A stretch of 64,000 nt of DNA, from contig NC_084769.1 in assembly GCF_028858725.1 (NCBI RefSeq), positions 253,001 through 317,000 on the forward strand. The letters run 5' to 3'. Of this stretch, positions 30,813 through 43,700 are shown piece after piece. A model generated the notes under the pieces. It was not told the DNA's origin, searched no databases, and was given only the letters and a program-made list of their open reading frames with translations. The DNA comes from Colius striatus. Its lineage: Eukaryota; Chordata; Aves; Coliiformes; Coliidae. The position numbers and the translations under genes were made by a program. Position 1 is the stretch's first letter; every line of letters starts with the position of its first letter.

Positions 30813-32949
30813 AAAAATACAAAACTGAATGTCAGTTCTTGCATACACGTGAGAACTCATTTCTTTAATGCCACCATACATTTTTTGGCAGTCCTGGCCT
30901 CATCCAGCAAACAAGAAGTAGCTTCTATAGTGACGAATCAGAGTTTTGTAAGAACAGGTATTTGATGAGAGGAACCCTGCCTTGTTTCATGTAGAGGGTG
31001 AAAAGTACTGGAAAAAAAGGCCTTATGATCTGGGCAAAGAACTCCTGCTTAAGGAAACTGCATTTTTATCTCTGCCTTTCAACAATGATTCAGTGACATG
31101 AAGCATGTCATTCAGATTAGTCATTCTTTAGAATCAGTACACATAAACTCCTCATCTTCTGAGCATTCGTCATAAAATTTATTCGGAATCCAACTAGCAG
31201 AAATCATGAAACGTGTATCTGCAACTGAAGTCAATGAAGCTATGACCTAAGTATATTAGACAGATAAAACTAGATACTAGGCATCTCAACTTTGGTAATT
31301 ACCACTAAGTCTTCCAGGTTTTTTAGTGTGTCTTTTTCTGTCCAGAGTTCTTTAAAAACCATTGTAAGCACTGCACCTTAAAAGTCTGAGAAACAATCAT
31401 CTTTATAGTTGCCTTCAATACATACAACACACACAAAAGGTGTATGTGAATCAAGGTAACACGGGGCAGTCAAGGTGAACATGCCAAGCTATCACAGAAC
31501 ATAGGATAGAGACAGTGGTCTCACAACAACAGGAAAAGAAATCTTATTATTAAAGCCATGGTAATACTTGTCTGAGAGAAGAATATCATGTTTTCATAGG
31601 ATATTTCAGAACATCCTATGTGGTTATGAGAATGGTTCCTTTTTACAGTATCAGTATCTTAAAGGTCTTTAGAGCAAGCACAAAGACACTCAAATTAAAA
31701 CCTTAAACATTTTGTTTACCCACACGGGAATTCACAAATCCCAAGTGGTAATTAACATGCTGTACTGAGTTCTATAATGACCAGGATGTCACCTCGATTT
31801 ACACAGAAGTGTGGCCAAAGAATACTTAAGTGACTTACCTGAGGAACAAATAAAAAACCCAAACCCTTAAGTTGTGCTGCACTCTGAAACGTCTTCAAAA
31901 CCTTTTGTTGCCACCTTACTCAAATATGACGCCTGCTGCGTCCTTCATTGAGCGACCTCAACGCACTATCCTGGTAAAACACACTTCTGGCTTTTCCATC
32001 AGTTTGACACTACTTACACCGGTATCCAACAACAGAGGAATGAGAAATAGAACAGCAGGGAGAGAAGTATTCTTCTCATCAAAGCAAAATATTCCATCAG
32101 CTCATGCTGTGTTACACAACTTAGCAATCACAGCTTTGGTGAAAAAGATGTGTAAAATGTGATCCCTAAGAAGTCAAGTTCTGAAAGTTGTACCTGGGAA
32201 ACAGATAGCCAGCTTGTAACGAGAGGTGGATGTCAACTGCCTATTTTGAGTACACAGCTCAAATATCCTGCCCTTCTTAATTTGTCATCCCTCCAACTAC
32301 ATTATGAAAGATCAACTAGACCTAACATAGCCACGGAGAGAGATAACAAGAGAGAAAAGATCCAATAGGCTTTTGGGGGAAAGCAGCACGATCTCAAAAG
32401 GTAAAAATAACACAACCAGCAAACGTTTAAAATTAAAACCTCTCACTCTTCTCTTCTGGCCTGACTCTTGAGAAACGTGGGGCAATCTAAGGCAGTCATG
32501 ACTGTTTTCCCTTCACTTACTGAAGGGAAGCCTTTACTACCTTCCATGTTTTCTACAAATAGCTTAAAGCATTCTCATGCCATGGGCCAGAGCGAAGCAC
32601 ACGCTTCATGCCCAGTTCCTAAATCCAGGTTTTCTACCTTGAAAGTATGAAGCAACACTTCTTTCTGTCTAACAACTGAGCTTTTAAGTCTGCCACGTTC
32701 TGTGCGGTTTGATATACAACTGCTCACAAGACTTCCTCCCGAGCAACTTGTGATCACGTGTCTTCTCCTGTGTTTACTCACAATCACGTTTTTATGACAA
32801 ACATGATAAGAGTTCAGGGACGACTCAGTCTACACAATGTTATGCTCGGAGTATTTTCCTCAACCTTCCAACAAGGAAGGCCGACAAACAAATCTGCAGC
32901 CTCTCAGGGCCCCCATGGACAAGAAAACCATTTACAAACGCCATCTGCC
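30813..32949 (-). other. MARCHF7: MARCHF7 intron 1, 5' part
   Basis: AT-rich; nothing recognised until CpG density rises from ~32950. Confidence 0.6.
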
Positions 32950-33720
32950 TGCCAGGACAACCTGTGCCGTGAGGCTGGGTTGCAGCCCCAGCCTGGAGCA
33001 ACCGACAGGCTCTGCACAGCGGATGCTGCGTGGAACCGCCGAGGGCACCGCACCGTCCTCGGCAGGCCTGCAGGCAGGAGCCTGGCCGGCGAGGCTTCGG
33101 ACGCAGCCCGGCGCTCTCAGGGGCGCCCGCGCCCCGGGCCAGCGCCAAGTCGGGGCTCTCGCTAGGCTGAAGGGCAGCGACGACCGCTCGGTCTCGACCC
33201 CGCGGGCCAGAGGGCCCTTGGAGTGAGAAAACGACGGGGACGGCGGGTGTCAGCCAGCTCCGCTGCCAGAGCAGCGAGGGTGGAGGAGCCTAGCGCCAGC
33301 CCCAAGACAAAATGGTTCCCCTCTGCCCCGGCGCGGGGCCGTCGGCGCGGGGCCGTCGGCCCCGGCCCCGCACACAGGCGCGAGCTGGGCCGCACAGGGA
33401 CATCTTCCCCCCTGCACACCGCAAGCGGCCCGTACTCACTCTCACGGCACAGCCGTCACAACGCACACACCCACGGGTGAGGATCCACCGCAGGGGCCGG
33501 GGCAGCGCAAGCCCGCGGGCCGCCGGACCGAGGCAGCGCCGCTCCCCGCAACACAATGGCGACAGCGCCGAGCGCCAGCACCCGTCACTCACCCGCGCGC
33601 GCCCCGCCCCGCACGGCTCTCGCGAGAACTGCGGCAGGAGCCCCGCGGGGCCGCGCAGAGCCGCTTGTCGCTTGCTGCCGCGGCGGCTGGGCGGTGCGGT
33701 GCAGCACCCCGCAAAACCCA
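32950..33720. promoter_or_regulatory. MARCHF7: MARCHF7 CpG-island promoter and probable non-coding exon 1
   Basis: Dense CpG island upstream of the start-codon exon. A perfect palindrome TCTCGCGAGA (33618-33627) is the CGCG element found at many ubiquitous, often bidirectional promoters and bound by BANP. CCCCGCCCCGC (Sp-type) lies just before it. Two candidate minus-strand donors for the untranslated first exon are GAGA/GTGAGT (GT at 33438-33439) and GGG/GTGAGT-like (GT at 33591-33592). The exact start site cannot be fixed from sequence. Confidence 0.8.
33618..33627. promoter_or_regulatory. CGCG element (TCTCGCGAGA)
   Basis: Perfect 10-bp palindrome in the CpG island, likely close to the transcription start of MARCHF7. 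Confidence 0.7.
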
Positions 33721-36700
33721 GAGGTCTGTGGATGCCTCACGGTAAAGGCGTGACTCCTTGTTGTGGAGATGGTGTCTGAATGGGGCAGCCATGAGACTCG
33801 CAAGCGGGGCCACCGTGACAGTCCGATTTGGAACCATAGCAACGGGAACGTCAGATCCTTCGGAGAACAAAAAGTCCCCAGGTTGGATATTGTTAAAAAC
33901 CAATGCTGTGGGCAACTGCCGTTTAAAGCAACTTTTACACTGAGGTGTAAGGTTGAGCAAGAACCTAATGGTAGCTGGTAGCATAAAGGGATGACTGCTA
34001 GTTACCTTAGGTAATTACAACACTGGAAAACACACCTCTAGGAGGAGACCTCACGTGTAAAGGTGAGCCCACGTTAGCGTCAGGAGCTGGACAGATATGT
34101 AGCCATGCGCAGAAGGATGATTCCTCAGGAGATTTTAAGTGAGCAGTCACACATCTTGCAGAAGTTTTTCCTTTGTTATTATTGCTTATATGAGATCCTG
34201 CTCATTTTGGGGAAGATGTGCTGGCTGTTGTTAGATACCTAGCACCTTATTCTGCAGAATGTCAATCAATGCAGGTAACTCAGTGTTTTTTTGCACACCA
34301 GGTGAAGAGCCCTTATTAGGGACAGCAAGGAAACATATCAAAAGCCACAGTTTGAATCAACTCTCAAGTTCAACGGTCAGCCTTAAAACTGCAAGCAGAG
34401 GCTTTGAATTTTCTTCCTATGCTACTTGCTCTTCCTTGTTCCAATATTGTTTTAAAAATAAATCCTCTGTATCTCATGAACCGCCACACGGAGCACGGAT
34501 CTTATTTCAGCTCCCAGAAGGACCCAGTGGGATGGGGATATTGGAGAAAGACTTCTCAACTGCAAAGCATTGGAAATGCCATTCATTTTATTAATTTTGT
34601 TCAGACTTCTGTCTCGTTCATGTGAAAGTAACAGACACTGGCTGTGACAATTGCAGACATTTTTACTTCAGGGGAAGATTTTGCATGACTTACAAAACTG
34701 GGAGATAATCTTAACAAGTTCTGAAAATGCCAATCCTTCACAAAATCTGTGTTGATCCTAAAAAAATCATGGTTTCCAATGTCCCTACCAGCTACAGAAT
34801 ATGGCAGAGATCTCACACTATTGTGTTTTCTGAACCAGACTCTGAAGGGGACATGTTGTGTTATTACTATGGAGTCTAGACTTCTATCACTGCAGACACA
34901 AGTCCCAGTATTTTACTTATCCAATATCCATCTGTCATCAGTCTACAGCAGGGCTTTCCTGAATCCCAGTGTTACAGTGAGTGCCCTAGATTGCATTGTT
35001 ACAAGTCAGATAAAGGAGCGTGCAATAGTAGCAGGCTGGCCATGCTTTAAGGGAAAAAAACCCCCTCCGAAACAGAAAACACAACCAGCCACCCTGGCAC
35101 AGGAGTACAGCACATACAAATTCAATGTATGCATGCCTAATAGCTCTGACAGATCTGGGACACATGTAATACCAGCCAGGCTGGTTAGAAACTAGCCAGG
35201 TGGCACCTCTAAATTATAGGACAGTCCTATGTTTAGCAATATCCTTGATTCTGGTTCCCATTTGTGCTTTTAAATTTGTTTTTCCGCATGTTTGGATTGT
35301 GGCATGTTTTGTTCACTGATTGTCTTCCAAAGAGAAATGGTGGGCAAAGCACTACTGAATTGGAGATGAGGACAAAAGGCTGGTAAGAGCTACAAACAGA
35401 GAGAGAAGTGATTGAACAAAACCTGATTGGAGCGAAAGGCTGCTGTTTTTTTGTTAATGGGCATATTGCCTTTCACCATCATTCCTAAAGCTGTGCTTAA
35501 TGGTCTTGGAAAAACCTTGTCTATAGCAGCTAGAAGAGACTGCAGCCCCTGCCAATGCTGTTTATTTGTCATATGTGTCTTCAAGGAAAAGGACAGCTAG
35601 GTGTAGACTTCCAGCAGTAATGGCTGCCCTTTTTTCCTGGTTAGACCTACCTCAAATTCAGTCCTTAAAGGAGGCATCCTGTCTTTCAGTCATGCTTAAA
35701 TCAACTGTACTTCCCATAGCAAATAAAATGATAATGTGAATGTCAGAACCAGAGCATATGTCCCTCCCGCAGCCGTAGCAGGTGATGGCCACCACTAAGC
35801 AAGTCCATTACACTTTTCTTCTTAAAACCAAGTTAAAGGTTAATCAGAGTAATTCTATCCAATACAGAAGTTCAGACCTCTTCAACTCAGTCTCATTATC
35901 ATCAGAAGAGGATTTGCTGCAGATGCTCAGACAGATGTTGTACTGTTCAATACATTTGCCCTGTGCAGAGCAATGGATGATTTGTATTTTGAAGATTGAT
36001 GCAATACCCTTTTATTAACAACCTGTGAGTTCTTTGTTGGTCATACACTTGTCACAACTTTGTCCCTGTTCTTAGAATATAAAAACTTACACCATCACCT
36101 GAGCTCACAGGCTTGCATTTTCCTTAATCTACGTCACGGATGAAAGATCTACCCTGTAATATTGCTACACTGCATCAGTATTTTAATTACAAATGTACAA
36201 AATTGGGAAAGGTTAATATATGGTGATTGATATCACCACGTTGCAGAAAAATCTCTGCTTTGTCAATCCTTGCTAAAATGGCACCATCTAGTAAGACTGG
36301 AATACAGTTTGGCATTTGTCTTAAGGAAAATGTCAAAATATTGAGTGATAGTGGCTGAAGTCACAAAAACCTGTGTAATAATGTGCTTGTAAATAACAAA
36401 GCAACAGATTTAGAGTACGTCTGCTGCATCTTGTCCTTTAACCAAGGAAAGAACATGGAACTAGGCAGATTCAAGTTACATCAATTACTATCCCTAACTG
36501 TCCATTTTTACATCTCACAAAAACTGTTTTTCCACAAACAACTGAACTTTTCAGAGAGTCCATTCTTAACTTCGATAGATCACAACCTGAAATTTTAAGA
36601 TGATCTTAAATTGGTGTTGTCTAGCTTTAATTTACCTGTATAGGTATGTCATTCTTAAGTAAAATTCACTTCTAATAACCATCTGGAGGTAGACACTTTC

Positions 36701-37069
36701 CAAAGACTTTTCATAATATTTCTGGCCAGACTGCAAGGGAGCACTAATCTTTGTAATTTTTTTAATGCAGTTTAGATTGCATCTTGAATATTCATTTATT
36801 ATTAAGGATTTCAGGCATTATCCTAAGAATTTTGACCCTCTCTTTTCCCTAAAAAATGGCAGCAAAAAGATCCCAAATTAAAAAAAAAAAAGGGGGGGGG
36901 GTTTGGATGCGGCACATCCACATAGATAATCCAAAATAACTCCTTTGAAGATTAAAATGTCATTCCTTGTTGTCATTTAGGAAGGAATTATTGCTAGCAA
37001 AAACTTAAGAAAACTTGGATAGCCTTTAGATACCTTTCTAAGTGCCTAAGTTATAAGAATCAAATAAGC
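33721..37069. other. Upstream intergenic DNA
   Basis: Starts with moderately CpG-rich DNA that holds an X-box-like CCATAGCAAC near 33834 and then turns AT-rich. An A12G10 run lies at 36880-36901. No coding exon is supported. Confidence 0.5.
36880..36901 (+). repeat. A12G10 homopolymer junction
   Basis: Twelve A followed directly by ten G. Confidence 0.9.
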
Positions 37070-37605
37070 GTAGAATCATTTCCATTGGAAAAGACCTTTA
37101 AGACCATCAAGTCCAACCTCTCACCTCACACTAAGCCCACTTCAAAACTGAGTCCCTCAGCACCCCATGTACGCCTTTTTTCAATATCTGCAGGGCTGGA
37201 GACTCCACCACCTCCCTGGGCAGCCTGGCACAGGTGCTGACAATCCTCTCAGGGAAAAAGTTCTGCCTCAGCTCCAACCTAAACCTCCCCTGGTGCAACT
37301 TGAGGCCGTTTCCTCTTGTCCTATCTTTCATTATTGGGTAGAAGACATTGACCCCCAGCTCACTGCAGCCTCCTGTCAGGAAGTGTCAGAGAGTGCTCCT
37401 GTCTCCCCTCAGGCTCCTCTTCTCCAGGCTGAACACCCCCATTCCCTCAGCCCCTCCCCAGCACCCTTGTGCTCCAGCCCCTTCCCCAGCTCTGTGCCCG
37501 GCTCTGGCCACGCTCCAGCCCCTCAGTGCCCCTCTGGCAGTGAGTGAGGGGCCCAGCACTGAACACAGTATTTGAGGTGCAGCCTCACTCACCAGCACTG
37601 AATGT
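37070..37605 (-). mobile_element. CR1 LINE 3' fragment
   Basis: Reverse CR1: TAGAATCATTTCCATTGGAA tail, CCACCTCCCTGGGCAGCC, CCTCCCCTGGTGCAACTTGA, then CTTCTCCAGGCTGAACACC and a GC-rich upstream part, ~535 bp. Confidence 0.92.
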
Positions 37606-39592
37606 AAGAAGATAATCACTTCCTTGATCAATTCCACAAACCCAATACACATATATACATTAACACATGGGGTTAAAATATCTTTTTTAACAACACTAAT
37701 AGTAATGTAAGATTTTACTGAAATCTATCTGAGCTCTGGTACTGAGGGCAGCATCTCAGAAGGGTGGGGAGTACAATGTGTTTTCTTACTGTGTTGATGA
37801 GCATGGACCAGAATCCAGAAACAATGTAATTATTGTCATTTTGACTAATTTAATGTTAAAGTGGAGAAGGAAGTGGGAAGAGTAAAGCATAGGGAAGTAT
37901 TAGTTGTGTGTATACACATGGGATCATTGTTCTTTTCCTGTAATTGAAATACAGGCAGTAGAGTTGTGCCTCTCTCTCTCAAAATGCCTTGAATTTATTT
38001 TTTTTTCCCCTTGATGTGTAGTATGTCTGTCATTTTATGGGTAAGGACAAATGACTATGACTAAAACAGAAAACATTTTCAACTCTTGGTGGAACTATGC
38101 CTCTCCATTGTTCTTGCTGTATAGCTGAAAATATCAATGTCCCTTTCTTGAGGTTAAAATTAACAACTGTGGTTTGCAGTACACTTAATAAGACCAGATT
38201 AAATACCTTTTTTTGTGTCTAACACAAATGAGAACATAAATATCGATAAGATTTGTCAAGTGTAGGATTAGGAACATAGTCCTGTCTTCTACCGTTATAT
38301 GTACCAGAAGTGTATTTCACCTATGGAAAAGCTACTCAACTACTCCCTGTCTGCCTGATTTTCTTCTGCTTTACAATGCAGAGGTAGTAGATAAAGTAAT
38401 GTAATTTTTAAAACGTAGATAAGTATTGATCTAAAACAGAAGGGCATGCACATAAATACAGCAAAGGGCTGTTCAGAGTTCACCTGCTAACAAGTGGTTT
38501 GCACCAAAAAACCAAAACATATTTTCTATTATGTCCATTTCATACTAGCTTCAGATAAAGAAATTGAAGGAGAAAACAAGAGGAAAACATAGACATTGCT
38601 GGAAATAGATCAGGGAGGAAACGTACTACTTGACTCCAGGGAGTGCTGGACAACTGAGGTGTTTTCATTGCTTTTTGTAGAGTTTGTTACTGATGTGATG
38701 AAATGCACTATCAGTGTTTCATCGACTGTGATGCTGGACACTCATGTGGTGTTTCTCAGAAGAGAAACCAAACACCAGGCTCACAGTCTAGAGCTGTATG
38801 TTGAAAACAGGTAGTGACAAACATCTTCAGTCTTAATTTTTATGATGAGTGATTATTTTATCCTCACAGACACAGGCTGGTTCTACAAGATACCTTTTCT
38901 CTCCCATATGACACTAAGGGTCAAGAGAGAATATAACTGGTTTTATGTCTTTTTTTTTTTTCTTTTTTTTTTCTCTGAGGTTGTGCTATAGGCAAGTTAC
39001 CTAAAGCAGACTTTTGGATTCATCTGATTTGAATGAAGTCAGGGGAACCTCAGACAGCACACAACGCTTCTAGCCGTGGATGACCAGTTGAAGTGTCTTT
39101 AAGTAGAATGGAAAATTGCTTCTGAAAGGTCAAGTACAGCAAAATAATGGGGGGAAAAAAAGATGACTCCAATGTTTTGGAGCAATTGATTCTTACTGAA
39201 AACAATATATACTTCATAAGTTCTTCTGTAACATCCTTTCTTTTAATTTTTTGGTCTGACTGTATATTTTCTGACAGGAGTAGCTGGATCAGAATTTGTT
39301 ATTCAGGATGTAGGCACACCGTGGATTAATACTTATTTAGTCATGCTCTCATTTTGTACTGTATTCCCTTTCTAAGCGTTTGTAACGTTGTACTTGGGTT
39401 TTAGATCACATACAGAGCATGAAGAATTACAGGTGCCAAAGGATTCAGCCTCAATGAATTCCACACTGCTTCCCAGAAGGAGGGTTGAGCAGTGTCTCCT
39501 CTGTGTGCCAGCTTCTAGAGCAGATCCAAGAAGCTGCCTGCCACCGTATCTTGTGTAATTCCTGTACTGTCACTAGACATCTGCTATTAGCT
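37606..39592. other. AT-rich intergenic DNA
   Basis: No gene recognised. A long T-rich tract lies at 38950-38972. Confidence 0.55.
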
Positions 39593-40730
39593 TGTATTGG
39601 GTTTATGTGGCAAGGATTTCGCAGTGGGGGAGCTGCAGGTTTGGCTTCTGAGAGAAGCTGCCCCTATAGCTGATAGAGCCAGTTCCAGCTCTCTTGAAGA
39701 CAGATCCACAGCTGTCCAAAGCTGAGCCCGTCGGTGATGCTGGTGGTGCCTCAGTGGTAACATATTTAAGAAAAGGTAAAACCACTGTGCAGCAGCTGTG
39801 TGAGAGTGGAGTGAGAAAAATATGACACAATCACACAGGCAGCGAGGTCAGTGAAAGAGGAGAAAGAGGAGAAAGAGGTGGTCCAGGCACCAGAGCAGAG
39901 ATTGCTGTGCAGCAGTTGGTGCAGCCCATGGTGAGGCAGCTGTGCCCCTGCAGCCATGGAGGCCCTGGGGGACCAGAGACCCACCTGCAGCCTGGGGAGG
40001 ATCTCATACCAGAGCAGGCTCCTGGCAGAAACTGTGGCCCATGGAGAGGAGCAAAAGCTGGGGCAGGTTTTGCTGGCAGGACCTGTGGCCCGTGGGTTAC
40101 CTATGCTGGGGCAGTCTCTTCCTGAAGGACTGTACCACTGGAGAAGTTGTTGAAGGGATGCAGCCCAATGGGACTGCAATGCTGGAGCAGTTTGTGAAGG
40201 ATCGTTATGCTGTGGGAAAGACCTCATGCTGGAAGAGGGAAAGCAGGAGCCATAGAGACATGTTTACTGATTTTAGCTGAGTTAGAAGTAATTTTCTTCA
40301 TAGTAACTTCTGTGGTCCTCTGTTCTGGATTTGTGATGAAAAGTGTGATAACAGGAGTGTTTTATTGCCGAACAGTGCAATCCTCACTCCCCATCCCTGC
40401 TGGGCCACTCATTTGGGTGGAGGTAGGAGTCGGAACAAAGGAGTAATGTTGAGCCTGGGAAGAAGGGGGAGTGGAGGGAGGGTGATTTTTGCTTTGGCTT
40501 ATTTCTCACTATCCTGCTCAATTTTAAAATGGCAATAAATTAAACTAATCTTCCCCTGGTCAGTTCTGTTTTGCTCATCATTGTAATTTATACATCGTCT
40601 CCCTGTCTTTATCAAGATAAAAAGCCACAAACTTTTCCATCTTATTTTCTTCCTCTGAGCTGTCGAGGAGGGAGGAGTGGGAGAGTGGCTTAATGGGCAC
40701 GTGGCAGCTGGCTAGGGTTAACCAAACACA
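39593..40730 (+). mobile_element. Near-complete LTR of an avian ERV (family A)
   Basis: Begins TGTATTGGGTTTATGTGGCA and ends GGGTTAACCAAACACA, so it has TG...CA ends. In order it holds an upstream CAAG-rich part, AACATATTTAAGAAAAGG, a GC-rich middle of imperfect ~40-bp repeats (CTGGAGCAG / CCYGTGG words), and GGCAATAAATTAAAC as poly(A) signal near the end. About 1.14 kb. No internal genes flank it, so it appears to be a solo LTR. I see no clear target duplication. ERVL-like naming is from memory. Confidence 0.8.
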
Positions 40731-43700
40731 TGGACGTTGTTGGAACAAGGTGCTGGTCTGGATATGTGCGTTTTCTGACCTGATATAGATACAGTTGTGT
40801 GTATATTCACATTCTTTGAATGTCCTGTAAGTAGGAAAGATGTCAAGCTAAATCTCTGCCAATTACTGAGTTGTTCCTTTCTTGTAGTCTGAGTTTGATA
40901 GCTCGACTGGCAAGATGGCTCTATGTCAGCCTAAGGGGAAGTTTCTTAATTAGACTGCATGGTTGCTTGAAAGAAAGAGAGTTAGAGATGAATGATGCAT
41001 AGTTATCATGTAGAAAATACTTGTACTGCTTTCAAGACATCTGAGGTTATATATGTTGACTGTTGGAGATTTCAGTACAGCAAGTTGAAAACACCAAGCT
41101 ACAGAACAATCCCCTGACGTGGTGAACTCAGGTTCCAAGTAGTTTTGCTCAGGTCTATGGCTAGAAACATTGAGGTGCTGAAGTGGAATTTGATTTTGTA
41201 CTTCTGATAGTAGTACTCAGAAAACCAAAAACCAAATGAGGAAGCAACAAACCTCTTTTGTGTCTGTCTGTAGGTGACTCTTTTTTCTGCTGCCATTTTG
41301 CAGGCACTTGCGGTTCTGCCACTGGAAGTAGCTAAAGACAGTGCCACAAATCTCCAATCTCTTTGCATGCACAAAGTAGGCATCTTTAAGTCCTCCAATG
41401 ATGAAGATTTGAGAGCATAACTAGGATTCAGACAATATATTCAGCATAGAGCACATTAGCAACTTAATTCAGCTGGAAGGAGAGAGCAGTGTCCACTGCT
41501 TACAGAAGAGTCAGATGATTAGCTAACTTTATTACTGCTATGAGCGCGCCCCTAAATAAATCTGAATCTTCCCTCCTGGAAGGACTGAACCTGAAATCAG
41601 AATCTATAGGTAGTAATATATGTTGATTTTGTTTAAGGCAAGCTTGCATGAAATTTGGCAAGTCTGAAACAAATTATTTAGATTATTTCCTTCCTAATAC
41701 TGCATCTAAAACAATCACATGTCTCCTGTTCAGTGCCTTACATAAAAAGGGATGTAGTTTTGATCGTACTGCCTTGGTCCAGAATACATGAATTTAAATG
41801 TGTTCATTTCCATTCCAGTTATTGTGATAGCTCTAGCCCTTACCCACGTGCATAAAGGAAGTGGCATCTGTCAATGCTCTTCACTTCTTTCATTTTACGT
41901 GCACTCTTTCCTGCATGCCAGAACAGGTGTGTGATCTGGAGAGGTTCTAAGAGCTTTGGCCGAGTGGCTGAGCAGCTGTGGACAGGGAGAGGGAGATGGT
42001 GGTTATTCAGGATGCGCTAGGAGGTAGCATGTTCTCGTCCTGAAGATACATTTTTCTTAGCGCTTCTTTGGCTAAAGTCTTACAAGAAATAGAGAATCCT
42101 TACTAAATACAAGGTCTATTGCTCTTACTGTGTTCCATTTAGAGGTCAGTGTTCTTCATCCTAGAAATCAAGACCTAACATTCAGGAAAAATTAAATGCA
42201 GGCTTCTATTTCACATGCATCTTAACTTTATAACTTGGAGTTTTTTGAAAATAAGAATGTCTTTGTCCCCTCGAGCTTCCTGCAACTTATTTATGCTTCT
42301 GTCTTCATTCTAAATGTCAAATATAGTACCAAAGGCTTCCATTTAGAGGTTTTGTATGTTTTTTTCTGTTTTGTAAGTAATAAATAATTTTTATCCAACC
42401 TCTATAGCCTGGATAAGAAAGAAACAACATTACAGTCATAAGACAGAAGAAAAAGTAATAAAACTTAGATCTTACTTTTTTTAATCACGTTCTTAATATA
42501 GTTATTTAGCATCTCTTAACCTTTAATTACTAGAGTTTAAGACTACTAACAAATCTCTTACTTCTTATAGTAGTCAGGGGAGGGTTTGGCCACAAGTTGT
42601 GAAAACAATAAATTGTCACAGCTAGAAGGATCTGCTTTCCTTGTAAATGTTTTTTGAGTAGACGGAAACTAAAATTTTAGTGACACAATCACATTTTTCA
42701 AACCACTATTCAAATTATTGGTAACATAAAAACTATGAGTGTTTTGACTGCTGATTTAGTTGTAGTTGGCAGAAAGTCATGGAAAGAAAATGCACAGCAG
42801 ACCATTAGTACTTCCACTTCTCATTAAAGGTGTAAAGAATTAGAGCAAAATCTAAAAATACAACCAGTAACATTTTACTCCCAAAGCAATGAAATGTGGG
42901 AGAAAAGGCTTTTACAATGGGAGCAGCATTTACACACTGAATAGCAGCGGGTAGAGGCCTGTTTAGAAGACTTTTATGTGAATGCTATGCTGAACAAAAT
43001 GAGGAATTTACGCCGTTGTTAAATGCAGATAAAGGTCAGAGATCATGATCTCCAGAAACAATCATTTGCAATATTTCTAACTTCCTTTATGCACAGGAGA
43101 GATGTGCAATGCAAAAAAACTAGACAAATCACTGCAAAGTAAGGTTTTCTTGGCAACCGGGAGGAATTTACTGCTCCTAACAAAGACCAGCATACAAATG
43201 GGTTTGAAATTCAGACACAGGCAACTGCTGGAAAAGAGCTGCAGAACGGTATTTGTCTTGCATCAGCTGGCTGATCAGGAAAGGACATCATCTGCTATTT
43301 TTTTCTAAGAATTTTCCCCTCTGTTTCAGGAGCTCTTTCTTATGAGTTCACACATCTTTGTAAGCTTCATTTTCAGTTATAAGCACTTACAGATGTAAAT
43401 AATGTAAGGAAGCTGTAGTTCATATGCATTTACAGATGTATTTACTTCTACTATAAAAAAGAATCTAAGCACTTCTACCCTCTTTACTGTAGAAATGGAA
43501 GAGCACTTACCATGCTATAGTTATCATGTTGTCTATTAAAAATTGAACACGTGCTATGTTTTGCATGGGGCCTTTTGTTTGGGTTTTTTTCATATATCCT
43601 CCAATGAATCACAGATACATATTTTGGTTTTGACCTGTGGAAACACTGGCATCTTCTTATGTTCTTCACATCCTAGTAAAAACTAATACTGCATCTAGTG

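Noticed and set aside
32758..33842. Several open frames of 85-155 codons at the CpG island
   Set aside because: GC-rich promoter DNA opens frames on both strands. No domain, and compositionally driven.
41950..42030. tRNA-like A-box (TGGCCGAGTGG) near 41960
   Set aside because: No matching B-box, no acceptor-stem pairing and no cloverleaf found.
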